From Parvibaculum sp040216885 (GTDB lineage: Bacteria > Pseudomonadota > Alphaproteobacteria > Parvibaculales > Parvibaculaceae): DNA of 64,000 nucleotides. Of this stretch, positions 42,258 to 51,539 are shown one piece after another. How positions within the stretch are numbered: position 1 is the stretch's first letter; the number at the start of each line of letters is the position of its first letter. The notes below the pieces were generated by a model. That model had not been told where the DNA came from, did not search any database, and worked only from the letters and a program-made list of their open reading frames with translations. The stretch is from assembly GCA_040216885.1 (NCBI GenBank), contig JAVJOG010000015.1, positions 1 to 64,000 on the forward strand. The letters are read 5' to 3'. The position numbers and the translations under genes were made by a program.

Positions 42258-44306
42258 ATGACACCAACCGAAAAATCCGCCCTCGCCGCGACGGCGGAAG
42301 CCTCAGCCGGAAAGGCGCCGGCGGCTTCCCATGCGAACCTTGCCAACGCCATACGGGCACTGGCGATGGACGCGGTGCAACAGGCCAATTCCGGTCACCC
42401 GGGCATGCCGATGGGCACGGCCGACATCGCGACGGTCCTCTTCACCCGTTTCCTGAAAATCGACCCGCGCGCGCCGCACTGGCCCGACCGCGACCGCTTC
42501 GTGCTGTCGGCGGGCCACGGCTCGATGCTGCTCTACGCCGTCAACTATCTGCTCGGCTATGAAGACATGACGATCGAGCAGATTCGAAATTTCCGGCAGC
42601 TTGGGAGCATCACCGCCGGCCATCCGGAATACGGTCATGCGGCGGGTGTCGAAACCACGACAGGCCCGCTCGGCCAGGGCATCGCGACGGCGGTCGGCAT
42701 GGCGCTGGCCGAACGCCTGCAGGCCGCCCGTTTCGGCGACAAGATCGTCGATCACCACACCTATGTGCTGGCCTCCGACGGCGACCTGATGGAAGGCGTC
42801 AGCCACGAGGCGATCGGCCTTGCCGGCCACCTGAAACTGTCGAAGCTGATCGTCCTCTACGACGACAACGGCATCACCATCGACGGCGCGCTGTCGCTTT
42901 CGGAATCGAGCGATGCGCTGAAACGTTTCGAAGCCGCCGGCTGGAACGCGAGCCGCATCGACGGTCACAACCCCGACGAAATCGCCGCCGCCATCGAGAA
43001 GGCTCGCAAGTCCGACCGTCCGACGCTGATCGCCTGCCGCACGGTGATCGGCTATGGCGCACCCAACAAGCAGGGCAAGTCGTCCGCGCATGGCTCGCCT
43101 CTCGGCCCCGACGAAATCGCGCTGGCGCGCAGCACACTCGGCTGGTCGGCCGAACCTTTCGTCGTGCCGAGCGAAACGCTGGACGCCTGGCGCATTGCCG
43201 GTCTGCGCAACGTCAAGGCGCGCAAGGCCTGGGAAGACCGGCTGGCCGCGCTCGACGCGCCCCTCCGCACCGAATTCGAACGCCGTCTTGCCGGCGACCT
43301 GCCCGCCGAACTCGGCAAGGCGATCGCCGCCTTCAAGGAGAAGCTTGTCGCCGAAAAGCCGAAATGGGCGACGCGCAAATCCTCCGAGGAGGTACTGAAC
43401 GTCATCAACACGGTGCTGCCGGAAACGATCGGCGGCTCGGCCGACCTGACCGGCTCCAACAACACGCGCTCGAAAGAGCAGAAGGTCGTGACGGCGGAGG
43501 ATTTCTCGGGCTCCTTCATCCATTACGGTATTCGCGAGCACGGCATGGCCGCCGCGATGAACGGCATTGCGCTGCACAAGGGCCTGATCCCTTATTCCGG
43601 TACCTTCCTCGTTTTCACCGATTACTGCCGTCCGTCGATCCGCCTGTCGGCGCTGATGGGCCAGCGCGTTATTTATGTGATGACGCATGACTCGATCGGT
43701 CTCGGCGAGGACGGCCCGACGCACCAGCCGGTCGAACATCTGGCGAGCCTGCGGGCGATGCCGAACCTTCTGGTCTTCCGCCCCGCCGATGCTGTCGAGA
43801 CGCTCGAATGCTGGCAGCTTGCGCTCGAAGCGAAGGACACGCCTTCGGTGCTGGCCCTGACGCGCCAGAACCTTCCGGCCGTCCGCTTCGAGAATTCAGA
43901 GAAAAATCTTTGCGCGCGCGGTGCCTATGAACTTTCGCCGGCCTCGGCCAAGGCCAGGGTGTCGCTGCTGGCGACCGGCTCCGAAATCGAGATCGCCATG
44001 GCTGCGCAGGCGCAACTGGAGAAAGAGGGTATCCCGGCGCGCGTCGTCTCGATGCCCTGCCTCGAGCTTTTCGAGCGGCAATCGCGCGAATTCCGCACGG
44101 GCATGCTGGGCGAAGGGACGGTCAAAATCGCCATCGAAGCGGCCGTCCGCTATGGCTGGGACCGCTATATCGGCGCTGATGGCGACTTCATCGGCATGGA
44201 AGGCTTCGGCGCCTCGGCGGCGGCGCCCGATCTCTACAAGCACTTCAACATCACCGCCGAGGCGGCCGTGGCCGCGGCCAAGGCGCGGCTGGCGGAAAAT
44301 TCGTAA
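42258..44306 (+). CDS. tkt: Transketolase
   Basis: TPP-dependent enzyme of the pentose-phosphate (or Calvin) pathway that moves two-carbon ketol units. The 682-residue protein has a 25-residue N-tail, then LANAIRALAMDAVQQANSGHPGMPMG with the substrate His, the PLGQGIATAVGMA and DGDLMEGVSHEA TPP-binding motif, and the central pyrimidine-domain DSIGLGEDGPTHQPVEHLASLR. The C-terminal DRYIGADGDFIGMEGFG-type end is typical. It heads tkt-gap-pgk-fba. The 290-bp gap to the divergent DUF4164 gene has a TTGACT (42128-42133) but no strong minus-10. Confidence 0.96.
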   Translation: MTPTEKSALAATAEASAGKAPAASHANLANAIRALAMDAVQQANSGHPGMPMGTADIATVLFTRFLKIDPRAPHWPDRDRFVLSAGHGSMLLYAVNYLLGYEDMTIEQIRNFRQLGSITAGHPEYGHAAGVETTTGPLGQGIATAVGMALAERLQAARFGDKIVDHHTYVLASDGDLMEGVSHEAIGLAGHLKLSKLIVLYDDNGITIDGALSLSESSDALKRFEAAGWNASRIDGHNPDEIAAAIEKARKSDRPTLIACRTVIGYGAPNKQGKSSAHGSPLGPDEIALARSTLGWSAEPFVVPSETLDAWRIAGLRNVKARKAWEDRLAALDAPLRTEFERRLAGDLPAELGKAIAAFKEKLVAEKPKWATRKSSEEVLNVINTVLPETIGGSADLTGSNNTRSKEQKVVTAEDFSGSFIHYGIREHGMAAAMNGIALHKGLIPYSGTFLVFTDYCRPSIRLSALMGQRVIYVMTHDSIGLGEDGPTHQPVEHLASLRAMPNLLVFRPADAVETLECWQLALEAKDTPSVLALTRQNLPAVRFENSEKNLCARGAYELSPASAKARVSLLATGSEIEIAMAAQAQLEKEGIPARVVSMPCLELFERQSREFRTGMLGEGTVKIAIEAAVRYGWDRYIGADGDFIGMEGFGASAAAPDLYKHFNITAEAAVAAAKARLAENS

Positions 44307-44332
44307 GACATCACAAGGCTCGGGAGAAAAAA

Positions 44333-45340
44333 ATGGCTGTGCGCGTTGCGATTAACGGATTCGGGCGGATCGGGCGGCTGGTGCTGCGCGCCATCGCGGA
44401 ATCGGACCGCAAGGACATCGAGGTCGTGGCGATCAACGATCTCGGTTCGGTCGACGCCAACGCGCTGCTGCTGAAATACGACAGCGTCCACGGCCCCTTC
44501 CCCGGCAAGATCAAGACGACGAAATCGTCGATGGATCTCGGCCGCGGCCCGATCAAGGTGATCGCCGAGCGCGATCCGTCGAAACTGCCGTGGAAGGAAC
44601 TCGGCGTCGACATCGCGCTCGAATGCACCGGTCTCTTCACCGCCCGCGACAAGGCGGCCGCCCACCTGAAAGCCGGTGCGAAGAAGGTGCTGATTTCGGC
44701 GCCGGGCGAAGAAGCCGACCTGACGGTTGTTTACGGCGTCAACCACAAGGACTTGAAGAAGTCCCACAAGATCGTCTCCAACGCCTCCTGCACGACCAAT
44801 TGCCTCGCGCCGGTGGCGCAGGTGCTGCACAAGTCCTGCGGCATCGAACAGGGCTACATGACGACGATCCACGCCTATACCGGCGACCAGAACACCGTCG
44901 ACACGCTGCACAAGGACCCGCGCCGGGCCCGCGCCGCCGCCGTCTCGATGATCCCGACCTCGACCGGCGCAGCCAAGGCCGTCGGCCTCGTGCTGCCGGA
45001 ACTGAAGGGCAAGCTCGACGGCACCTCGATCCGCGTGCCGACCCCGAACGTCTCGGTGATCGACCTCGTTTTCACGGCGAAGAAGAAGGTGACGGCCGAA
45101 GAAGTGAATGCCGCCATCATTGCCGCCTCGAAGGGCCCGCTGAAAGGCATTCTGGCGACGACCAACGAGCCAAACGTCTCGATCGACTTCAACCACAACC
45201 CCGCCTCCTCGACCTTCGACCTGACGCAGACGCAGGTGATCGACGGCAAGCTGGTGCGGGTTCTCGCCTGGTATGACAACGAGTGGGGCTTCTCCAACCG
45301 CATGGGCGACACCGCCGTCGCGATGGGCAAGCTTCTCTGA
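44333..45340 (+). CDS. gap: Glyceraldehyde-3-phosphate dehydrogenase, type I
   Basis: NAD-linked glycolytic and gluconeogenic enzyme. The 335-residue product has the Rossmann start VRVAINGFGRIGRLVLRA, the catalytic SNASCTTNCLAPV with its nucleophile Cys, the HAYTGDQNTVDTLHKD stretch, and the WYDNEWGFSNR end. It lies 26 bp after tkt and 18 bp before pgk. Confidence 0.97.
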   Translation: MAVRVAINGFGRIGRLVLRAIAESDRKDIEVVAINDLGSVDANALLLKYDSVHGPFPGKIKTTKSSMDLGRGPIKVIAERDPSKLPWKELGVDIALECTGLFTARDKAAAHLKAGAKKVLISAPGEEADLTVVYGVNHKDLKKSHKIVSNASCTTNCLAPVAQVLHKSCGIEQGYMTTIHAYTGDQNTVDTLHKDPRRARAAAVSMIPTSTGAAKAVGLVLPELKGKLDGTSIRVPTPNVSVIDLVFTAKKKVTAEEVNAAIIAASKGPLKGILATTNEPNVSIDFNHNPASSTFDLTQTQVIDGKLVRVLAWYDNEWGFSNRMGDTAVAMGKLL

Positions 45341-45358
45341 TCGGAGCCTGAACGCCAG

Positions 45359-46567
45359 ATGGCCGGTCACAAAACGCTCGACGATCTATTCGCAGCGGCC
45401 GATCTCAAGGGCCGTCGCGTGCTGGTCCGCGCCGATCTCAACGTACCGATGCAGGACGGAAAAGTGGGCGACGCCACGCGGCTCGAACGCGTGGCGCCGA
45501 CACTGACCGAACTTGCGGCGCGCGGTGCGAAGGTCGTCGTGCTGTCGCATTTCGGCCGCCCCAAGGGCAAACCGGACGCCAAATACTCACTGAAGCCCGT
45601 CGCCAAGGCCCTTTCGGCCTTCACTGGCGGCACGGTCACATTCGCCGATGACTGCGTCGGCGAGGCCGCCGCGCGCGCCGTCGAGGCGTTGGGCCCCGGC
45701 AGCATTCTCGTTCTCGAAAACACGCGCTTTCATGCGGGCGAGGAAAAGAACGATCCGGACTTCGCCGCCGCGTTGGCGAAAAACGGCGACGTCTACGTCA
45801 ACGACGCCTTTTCCTGCGCCCACCGCGCCCATGGCTCCACCGAAGGCATCACCCGCTTCCTGCCGTCTTATGCGGGCCGCGCGATGGAGGCCGAACTGAC
45901 GGCACTCGAGGCCGCGCTCGGTACGCCGAAACGTCCGGTGGTGGCGGTGGTCGGCGGCGCGAAAATCTCCACGAAAATCGCGCTCCTCGCCAATCTCGTC
46001 AAAAAGGTCGATGCCCTCGTCATCGGCGGCGGCATGGCCAATACCTTTCTGGCGGCGCAGGGCAAGAAAATCGGCAAATCGCTCTGCGAGCCCGATCTTT
46101 TCGACACGGCCCGCCATATTCTCGCCAACGCCCGCGCCGAAAATTGCGAGATCGTGCTGCCGACCGACGTCGTGGTGGCAGCCGAGTTCAAAGCCGGCGC
46201 CGCGGCACACACGGTTTCGGCGGATGCCGTGCCGGAGGATATGATGATCCTCGATGTCGGGCCCGATACGCTGAAACGTCTGGCCGGCCGCTTCGAAACC
46301 GCGAAGACGGTGGTCTGGAACGGGCCGCTCGGCGCCTTTGAAGTGCCGCCCTTCGACCGCGGCACGGTCGAGGCCGCACGCCTCGTCGCGATGCGCAGCA
46401 AGCAGGGGGAACTTGTGTCGGTTGCCGGCGGCGGCGACACGGTGGCGGCGCTCAACGAAGCGGGCGCGGCCGACGATTTCACCTATGTATCCGCCGCGGG
46501 CGGCGCCTTCCTCGAATGGATGGAAGGCGTGGAACTGCCGGGCGTCGCGGCGCTGGCGAGAAGCTGA
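45359..46567 (+). CDS. pgk: Phosphoglycerate kinase
   Basis: Transfers phosphate between 1,3-bisphosphoglycerate and ADP. The 402-residue protein has VLVRADLNVPMQDG, the LSHFGRPKGK basic patch, NDAFSCAHRAHGST, the VVGGAKISTKIALL domain-two start, and the GGGDTVAAL nucleotide loop near the C-terminus. It lies 18 bp after gap and 31 bp before fba. Confidence 0.97.
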   Translation: MAGHKTLDDLFAAADLKGRRVLVRADLNVPMQDGKVGDATRLERVAPTLTELAARGAKVVVLSHFGRPKGKPDAKYSLKPVAKALSAFTGGTVTFADDCVGEAAARAVEALGPGSILVLENTRFHAGEEKNDPDFAAALAKNGDVYVNDAFSCAHRAHGSTEGITRFLPSYAGRAMEAELTALEAALGTPKRPVVAVVGGAKISTKIALLANLVKKVDALVIGGGMANTFLAAQGKKIGKSLCEPDLFDTARHILANARAENCEIVLPTDVVVAAEFKAGAAAHTVSADAVPEDMMILDVGPDTLKRLAGRFETAKTVVWNGPLGAFEVPPFDRGTVEAARLVAMRSKQGELVSVAGGGDTVAALNEAGAADDFTYVSAAGGAFLEWMEGVELPGVAALARS

Positions 46568-46598
46568 GCCGAAAGGCGAGAACTGGGAGAACGATGAA

Positions 46599-47618
46599 AT
46601 GACTGAGACCCTTGAATCGATTGCCGAGGCCATGGTCGCGCCGGGCAAAGGCATTCTCGCCGCCGACGAAAGCTCAGGCACGATCAAGAAGCGCTTCGAC
46701 AGCATCAACGTGGAATCGACGGCCGACAGCCGCCGCGACTACCGCGAAATGCTGTTCCGCACCGAAGAGGCGATGAAAAAATACATTTCCGGCGTGATCC
46801 TCTATGACGAAACGATCCGCCAGAAGGCAAAGGACGGCACGCCGCTGGTCGACCTGATCAGGAAGGCAGGCTCGATCCCCGGCATCAAGGTCGATACCGG
46901 CGCCAGGGACATGCCCGGCTTCCCCGGCGAGAAGATCACCGAGGGCCTCGACGGCCTCGGCGAACGCCTCGCGGAGTACCACGACCTCGGCGCGCGCTTC
47001 GCGAAATGGCGCGCGGTGATCGACATCGCAGCCGGCATTCCGACCCGCACCTGCCTCGAAGCCAATGCCGAGGCGCTGGCGCGCTACGCGGCGCTGTGTC
47101 AGCAGGCGAAGATCGTTCCCATCGTCGAGCCCGAAGTGCTGATGGATGGCGGCCACGACGTCGACCGCTGCTTCGAGGTTACGGAAGAGACGCTGCGCAT
47201 TCTCTTCGACCGCCTCGCGGCCCACCGTGTTCGCCTCGAAGGCACCGTGCTGAAACCGAACATGGTGATTGCCGGCAAGAAATGCGGCAAGCAGGCGAGC
47301 GTCGAGGAAGTGGCGGAAAAGACCATCGCCTGCTTCAGGCGCACGGTTCCGGCGGCGATCCCTGGCATCGTCTTTCTGTCGGGCGGCCAGTCGGACGAGG
47401 ACGCGACCGCGCATCTCAATGCGATGAACGCGATCGGCGGCTTTCCGTGGAAAATGTCCTTCTCCTATGGCCGCGCGCTGCAAGCCGCGCCGCTGAAGGC
47501 ATGGGGCGGCGAGGCGCAGAACGTGTCCGCCGGCCAGAAGGCCTTCCTGCATCGCGCAAAGATGAACGGGCTCGCGACGCTGGGCGACTGGAAGGCGGCC
47601 CTCGAAAAGGCAGCCTGA
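46599..47618 (+). CDS. fba: Class I fructose-bisphosphate aldolase
   Basis: Schiff-base aldolase that cleaves fructose-1,6-bisphosphate. The 339-residue product matches the animal/plant-like class I family: GKGILAADESSGTIKKRF near the start, the GVILYDETIRQ segment, PIVEPEVLMDG, the VLKPNMV strand with the Schiff-base lysine, and the FLSGGQSDEDAT phosphate loop. Class II metal-dependent motifs are absent. ATG 46599 has GGGAGAACG-type upstream sequence. Class I aldolases are less usual than class II among bacteria. Confidence 0.94.
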   Translation: MTETLESIAEAMVAPGKGILAADESSGTIKKRFDSINVESTADSRRDYREMLFRTEEAMKKYISGVILYDETIRQKAKDGTPLVDLIRKAGSIPGIKVDTGARDMPGFPGEKITEGLDGLGERLAEYHDLGARFAKWRAVIDIAAGIPTRTCLEANAEALARYAALCQQAKIVPIVEPEVLMDGGHDVDRCFEVTEETLRILFDRLAAHRVRLEGTVLKPNMVIAGKKCGKQASVEEVAEKTIACFRRTVPAAIPGIVFLSGGQSDEDATAHLNAMNAIGGFPWKMSFSYGRALQAAPLKAWGGEAQNVSAGQKAFLHRAKMNGLATLGDWKAALEKAA

Positions 47619-47641
47619 GACAGGGCCGTGAAGGAACGTGC

Positions 47642-48346
47642 ATGGGCCGCCGCTTCGCGCTACAAGGCGGCCCCATGACCGACCCAAACACCGAAACGCC
47701 CTGCCGCCTTTACCTCATCACGCCACCGCGCTTTGAACCGCGGGCCTTCGCCGACACGCTGAAGGCCGCGCTCGACGCCGGCGATGTCGCGAGCCTGCAA
47801 CTGCGGCTGAAAGACGAAAACGAGGCACCGCCGGCGGACGACGACATCCGCCGCGCGACCGAAGCGTTGATGCCGCTTGCCCATGCGCGCGATGTCGCCT
47901 TCGTCGTCAATGACCGGTCCGACCTCGCCATGGAGCTTGGCGCCGATGGCGTCCATGTCGGTCAGAACGACATGTCCTATGCCGAGGCCCGGAAAATCGT
48001 CGGCGTCGACCGCATCGTCGGTGTCACCTGCCACGCCTCGCGCCATCTGGCGATGGAGGCGGGCGAAGCGGGCGCGGACTATGTGGCGTTCGGCGCCTTT
48101 TACGAAACCGACACAAAAACACCTATAAGTAGGGCCGAACCGGAAATCCTGACCTGGTGGTCGGAGACTTTCGTGGTGCCCTGCGTGGCGATCGGCGGCA
48201 TCACGGTTCAAAATGCCGCGGTTCTGGTGCGTGCCGGGGCGGATTTCCTGGCTGTGTCGTCGGGCGTCTGGGCCCATGCCGAGGGACCGGCCGCCGCTGT
48301 GCGCGCGTTCGATCGAATTATGGCCGAGGAAAGCAAGTCCCGATGA
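47642..48346 (+). CDS. thiE: Thiamine-phosphate synthase
   Basis: Joins HMP-pyrophosphate and thiazole phosphate to form thiamine phosphate. The 234-residue TIM-barrel protein shows CRLYLITPP, FVVNDRSDLAMELGADGVHVGQNDM, the GVTCHASRHLAMEAGEAGADYVAFGAF phosphate loop and AIGGIT. Start 47642 has the better ribosome site (GAAGGA); ATG 47675 is an alternative that trims 11 residues. It ends in an ATGA overlap with the next gene. With thiC and thiD elsewhere in the window the pathway is split over three loci. Confidence 0.9.
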   Translation: MGRRFALQGGPMTDPNTETPCRLYLITPPRFEPRAFADTLKAALDAGDVASLQLRLKDENEAPPADDDIRRATEALMPLAHARDVAFVVNDRSDLAMELGADGVHVGQNDMSYAEARKIVGVDRIVGVTCHASRHLAMEAGEAGADYVAFGAFYETDTKTPISRAEPEILTWWSETFVVPCVAIGGITVQNAAVLVRAGADFLAVSSGVWAHAEGPAAAVRAFDRIMAEESKSR

Positions 48347-49425
48347 GACATCTGCTTGTTGCGTTGAGTTTGGGCATGGCGTCGGCGTGGGCCACGATCC
48401 CCGAAGCGGCCGCACAGAACGCGCCCTCCCCGCGCGCCGCACCGGCGAAGCCCGGTGCGGCCGCAATGGCGCCAGCGATGGCGGCCTATCGGGAACAACG
48501 CTACGGCGAAGCGTGGCTCCTTGCCCTGCCGCTTGCCGAAAAAGGCGATGTCGCCGCGCAATTGATGCTCGGCTCGATCTACAACAACGGCGAAGGTGTC
48601 GCCCCCGACCGCAACGAGGCCGCCAAATGGTTCGGCATGGCGGCCGACCAGGGCGACACCAGCGCCCAATACGCCCTCGCCATGCTGATGGAGTATGGCC
48701 GCATCGACGGCGCCTCGCCGGAGGCGGCGCGCAAGCTCTTCGAGCAGGCAGCCGATCGGGGACATGCCGGCGCCGCCACCGAACTCGGCATGATGTACAC
48801 GACCGGCCATGGCGGACCGCGCGACATCGACATGGCAGCATCGCTCTTCGAAAGCGCTGCCAAAACCGGCCATGCCGACGCGCAATACTACCTGGGGACG
48901 CTTTTTGCCGCCGGGCGCGGCAAGCCGCAAAATCTTGACGAGGCGGCCCGCCATTTCCGGCTGGCGGCCGATCAGGGCCAGCCCGAGGCCAGCTACCAGC
49001 TCGGCCTGATGCTGCAGGACGGCGTGAGCCTGTCGAAAAACCCGGTCGAGGCGGCACGGCGCTTCACGGTTGCTGCGGAGGGCGGCCTGCCGGAGGCCCA
49101 GACGGCGCTGGCCTTCGCCTATCTCGGCGGCGAGGGTGTCGAACGCAACGACACGATGGCGGCCAAGTGGTTCACCGAGGCGGCCATGCGCGGTGAACCG
49201 CTGGCCCAGGACCGGCTGGCCCGCCTCTATTTTCTGGGTCAGGGCGTGGCGCGCGACGTTGCTGCGGCGCTGCTCTGGTTGACGCTTGCCGAGCGAGGCG
49301 GATACGAGGACGAGACGCTCCGGAACTCCATCGAGCCCGAAATCACCCCCGAAATCACGGCCCAGGTCGAGGAACAGCTTGCGAAATGGGACAGTGCCGC
49401 CGGCGACGGCGCGGCGGCCAACTGA
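48343..49425 (+). CDS. Secreted Sel1-repeat (SLR) protein
   Basis: The 360-residue protein has a signal peptide (about 1-24, ending near EAAAQN) and then at least seven Sel1-like tandem helical repeats of about 36 residues. Examples are AQLMLGSIYNNGEGVAPDRNEAAKWFGMAA, AQYYLGTLFAAGRGKPQNLDEAARHFRLAA and AQTALAFAYLGGEGVERNDTMAAKWFTEAA. SLR proteins scaffold periplasmic or envelope complexes. The start overlaps thiE by 4 bp (ATGA), so translation is coupled even though the roles differ. Confidence 0.85.
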   Translation: MRHLLVALSLGMASAWATIPEAAAQNAPSPRAAPAKPGAAAMAPAMAAYREQRYGEAWLLALPLAEKGDVAAQLMLGSIYNNGEGVAPDRNEAAKWFGMAADQGDTSAQYALAMLMEYGRIDGASPEAARKLFEQAADRGHAGAATELGMMYTTGHGGPRDIDMAASLFESAAKTGHADAQYYLGTLFAAGRGKPQNLDEAARHFRLAADQGQPEASYQLGLMLQDGVSLSKNPVEAARRFTVAAEGGLPEAQTALAFAYLGGEGVERNDTMAAKWFTEAAMRGEPLAQDRLARLYFLGQGVARDVAAALLWLTLAERGGYEDETLRNSIEPEITPEITAQVEEQLAKWDSAAGDGAAAN

Positions 49426-49574
49426 CCAGCAAACGTCCGTTCCGAACGGAGCTTTCGGCCGAAAGGCCCTGTCCATTGCCCGCGCATGGTGTTATCAGAG
49501 CGCCGGTCGAGCCTCTCTGGCAGGCTCCGACATATCCTTGTCCAGATTTAACGATCTCCGAATTCGAGCATCCC

Positions 49575-50138
49575 ATGAAGATCAACGGCAACGAAATTCG
49601 TCCCGGCAATGTCATTGAACACGAGGGCGGCCTCTGGGCTGCGGTCAAGGTCCAGCATGTGAAGCCCGGCAAGGGGGGCGCCTTCGCGCAGGTCGAGTTG
49701 AAGAACCTTGTCGATGGACGCAAGTTGAACGAGCGCTTTCGCTCCGCCGAAACGGTCGAGCGCGTGCGCCTCGAACAGAAGGACTACCAGTATCTCTACG
49801 AAAACGACGGGATGCTGACCTTCATGGACAATGAAAGCTACGAGCAGATCGAACTTTCGAAGGAATGGGTCGGCGAGCGCGCCGCCTTTCTGCAGGATGG
49901 CATGAAAGTGACCGTCGAAAGCCATGAAGGAAAGGCGCTCGGCATTTCGCTGCCCGATCAGGTGGTGCTGGAAATCACCGAAACCGAACCGACCGTGAAA
50001 GGCCAGACGGCGGCAAGCTCCTACAAGCCCGCCCTGCTCGAAAACGGCGTGCGCGTGATGGTGCCGCCCTTCATCACCACCGGCGAGCGGATCGTGGTCG
50101 ACACGAACGAAGTCACCTATCTCCGTCGCGCCGACTGA
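49575..50138 (+). CDS. efp: Elongation factor P
   Basis: Relieves ribosome stalling at polyproline stretches. The 187-residue protein has the KOW-like N-domain with KVQHVKPGKGGAF, where Lys33 is the residue usually modified, two OB domains and the SYKPALLENGVRVMVPPFITTGERIVVDT C-terminal segment. ATG 49575 follows an AT-rich upstream stretch of about 145 bp that probably holds its promoter. The suhB gene follows 20 bp later. Confidence 0.96.
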   Translation: MKINGNEIRPGNVIEHEGGLWAAVKVQHVKPGKGGAFAQVELKNLVDGRKLNERFRSAETVERVRLEQKDYQYLYENDGMLTFMDNESYEQIELSKEWVGERAAFLQDGMKVTVESHEGKALGISLPDQVVLEITETEPTVKGQTAASSYKPALLENGVRVMVPPFITTGERIVVDTNEVTYLRRAD

Positions 50139-50158
50139 TCCTTGAGCCGGTAAAACGC

Positions 50159-50962
50159 ATGTCCCGTCACACCCCTTCGATGGCCGTCATGGTCGCCGCC
50201 GCCCGCAAGGCGGCGCGCGGCCTGCAGCGCGACTTCGGCGAGGTGGAAAACCTGCAGGTCTCGCTGAAAGGCCCGGCAAATTTCGTCACCGCCGCCGACA
50301 GGAAGGCCGAGAAGGTCATCTTCCAGGAGCTGTCGAAGGCGCGGCCCGGCTACGGCTTCCTGATGGAGGAAGGCGGCGTCGTCGAAGGCGCCGACAAGTC
50401 GCACCGCTGGATCATCGATCCGCTCGACGGCACGACGAATTTCCTGCATGGCATTCCGATGTTTTCGATCTCGATCGCGCTTGAGCGCGAAGGCCAGATT
50501 GTCGCCGGCCTCGTCTACAACCCCATCGCGGATGAAATGTTCATTGCCGAAAAGGGCCAGGGTGCGTTTCTCAACGATCGCCGCATCCGCGTCGCGGTGC
50601 GTCGCGAACTGGCGCAAGCGGTCGTCGGCACCGGCATCCCGCATATCGGCCGGCCCGGCCATCAGCGCTTCACGGCCGAACTCGGCGCCGTGATGAACGA
50701 AGTCGCCGGCGTCCGCCGCATGGGATCGGCCGCCCTCGACCTCGCCTGGGTCGCCGCCGGACGTCTCGACGCCTATTGGGAAGCGAACCTCGCCGCCTGG
50801 GATGTTGCCGCCGGCATCATCCTCGTGCGCGAAGCTGGCGGCTTCGTCACCGACCTGACCGGCCGCGACACGATGCTCGAAACGGGTGGCATCATCGCCG
50901 GCAACGAAACGCTCCACCGGCAACTCGCCGATGTGCTGAAAAAAGCGCACAAGCCGGCCTGA
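50159..50962 (+). CDS. suhB: Inositol monophosphatase family protein (SuhB)
   Basis: Mg-dependent phosphatase acting on inositol-1-phosphate; the E. coli homologue SuhB also binds NusA and RNA polymerase. The 267 residues show metal-site motifs PANFVTAADRKAE and the diagnostic WIIDPLDGTTNFLHGIP, with the C-terminal WEANLAAWDVAAGIILVREAGG. It lies 20 bp after efp. Confidence 0.92.
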   Translation: MSRHTPSMAVMVAAARKAARGLQRDFGEVENLQVSLKGPANFVTAADRKAEKVIFQELSKARPGYGFLMEEGGVVEGADKSHRWIIDPLDGTTNFLHGIPMFSISIALEREGQIVAGLVYNPIADEMFIAEKGQGAFLNDRRIRVAVRRELAQAVVGTGIPHIGRPGHQRFTAELGAVMNEVAGVRRMGSAALDLAWVAAGRLDAYWEANLAAWDVAAGIILVREAGGFVTDLTGRDTMLETGGIIAGNETLHRQLADVLKKAHKPA

Positions 50963-51099
50963 TACGAGCCGTATTTCCGCCCGAATTCTTCTCTACGTCT
51001 CATCCGCCAAGGTCTGTTCGCACGGCGCGAACGCGCCTAGACTGGGCTGCGAGAGTTTCAACGCTCACGCCCGCCCACGCCCCGCCCACGGATGACCGC

Positions 51100-51507
51100 A
51101 TGATTTCGCGCAGCAGGACCGGACTAGTGGCAATCGCCATCCTCCTTGCGAGCGCTCTGCCGGCCGTGGCCGCCGAGGGACCCTTGCCCTTCCCCGAAAC
51201 GGCCCTGCTGCGCATCGCCTTTGCGCCCAATGAATCCGCCCTGAGCCCGGCCGCCCACAACGAAATCGCCGATTTTGCGACGGATATCCGGCGGCAAAGC
51301 AGCCGTCTCCTGATCAAGGCCTATGCCGGCCCACCCCACGACACTTCCTCGACGGCGCGCAAACTGTCGCTCCATCGCGCCCTGGCGGTGAGGCAAAAGC
51401 TGGTCGGCGAAGGCGTTGTCGGCGAACGTATTCGCGTTCGCGCGCTCGGCGGAACATCCGACAGCGGCCCGCAGGACCGCGTCGACATCGTATTGTCCGG
51501 CGGTTGA
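51100..51507 (+). CDS. Secreted OmpA-C-like domain protein
   Basis: A 135-residue precursor with a signal peptide (about 8-26, cut near AVAAEG) and a short OmpA-type domain: RIAFAPNESALSPAAHNEIADFA, then LLIKAYAGPPHD and the late RKLSLHRALAVRQKLVGEGV-ERIRVRALGG stretch. The usual peptidoglycan-binding Asp/Arg residues are only partly kept. It precedes a MotA/MotB-like pair by 32 bp and may be a periplasmic partner of that motor. Binding to peptidoglycan is not established. Confidence 0.7.
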   Translation: MISRSRTGLVAIAILLASALPAVAAEGPLPFPETALLRIAFAPNESALSPAAHNEIADFATDIRRQSSRLLIKAYAGPPHDTSSTARKLSLHRALAVRQKLVGEGVVGERIRVRALGGTSDSGPQDRVDIVLSGG

Positions 51508-51539
51508 CCCATCCGAATATGAAGAGGGAGTGACGACGC

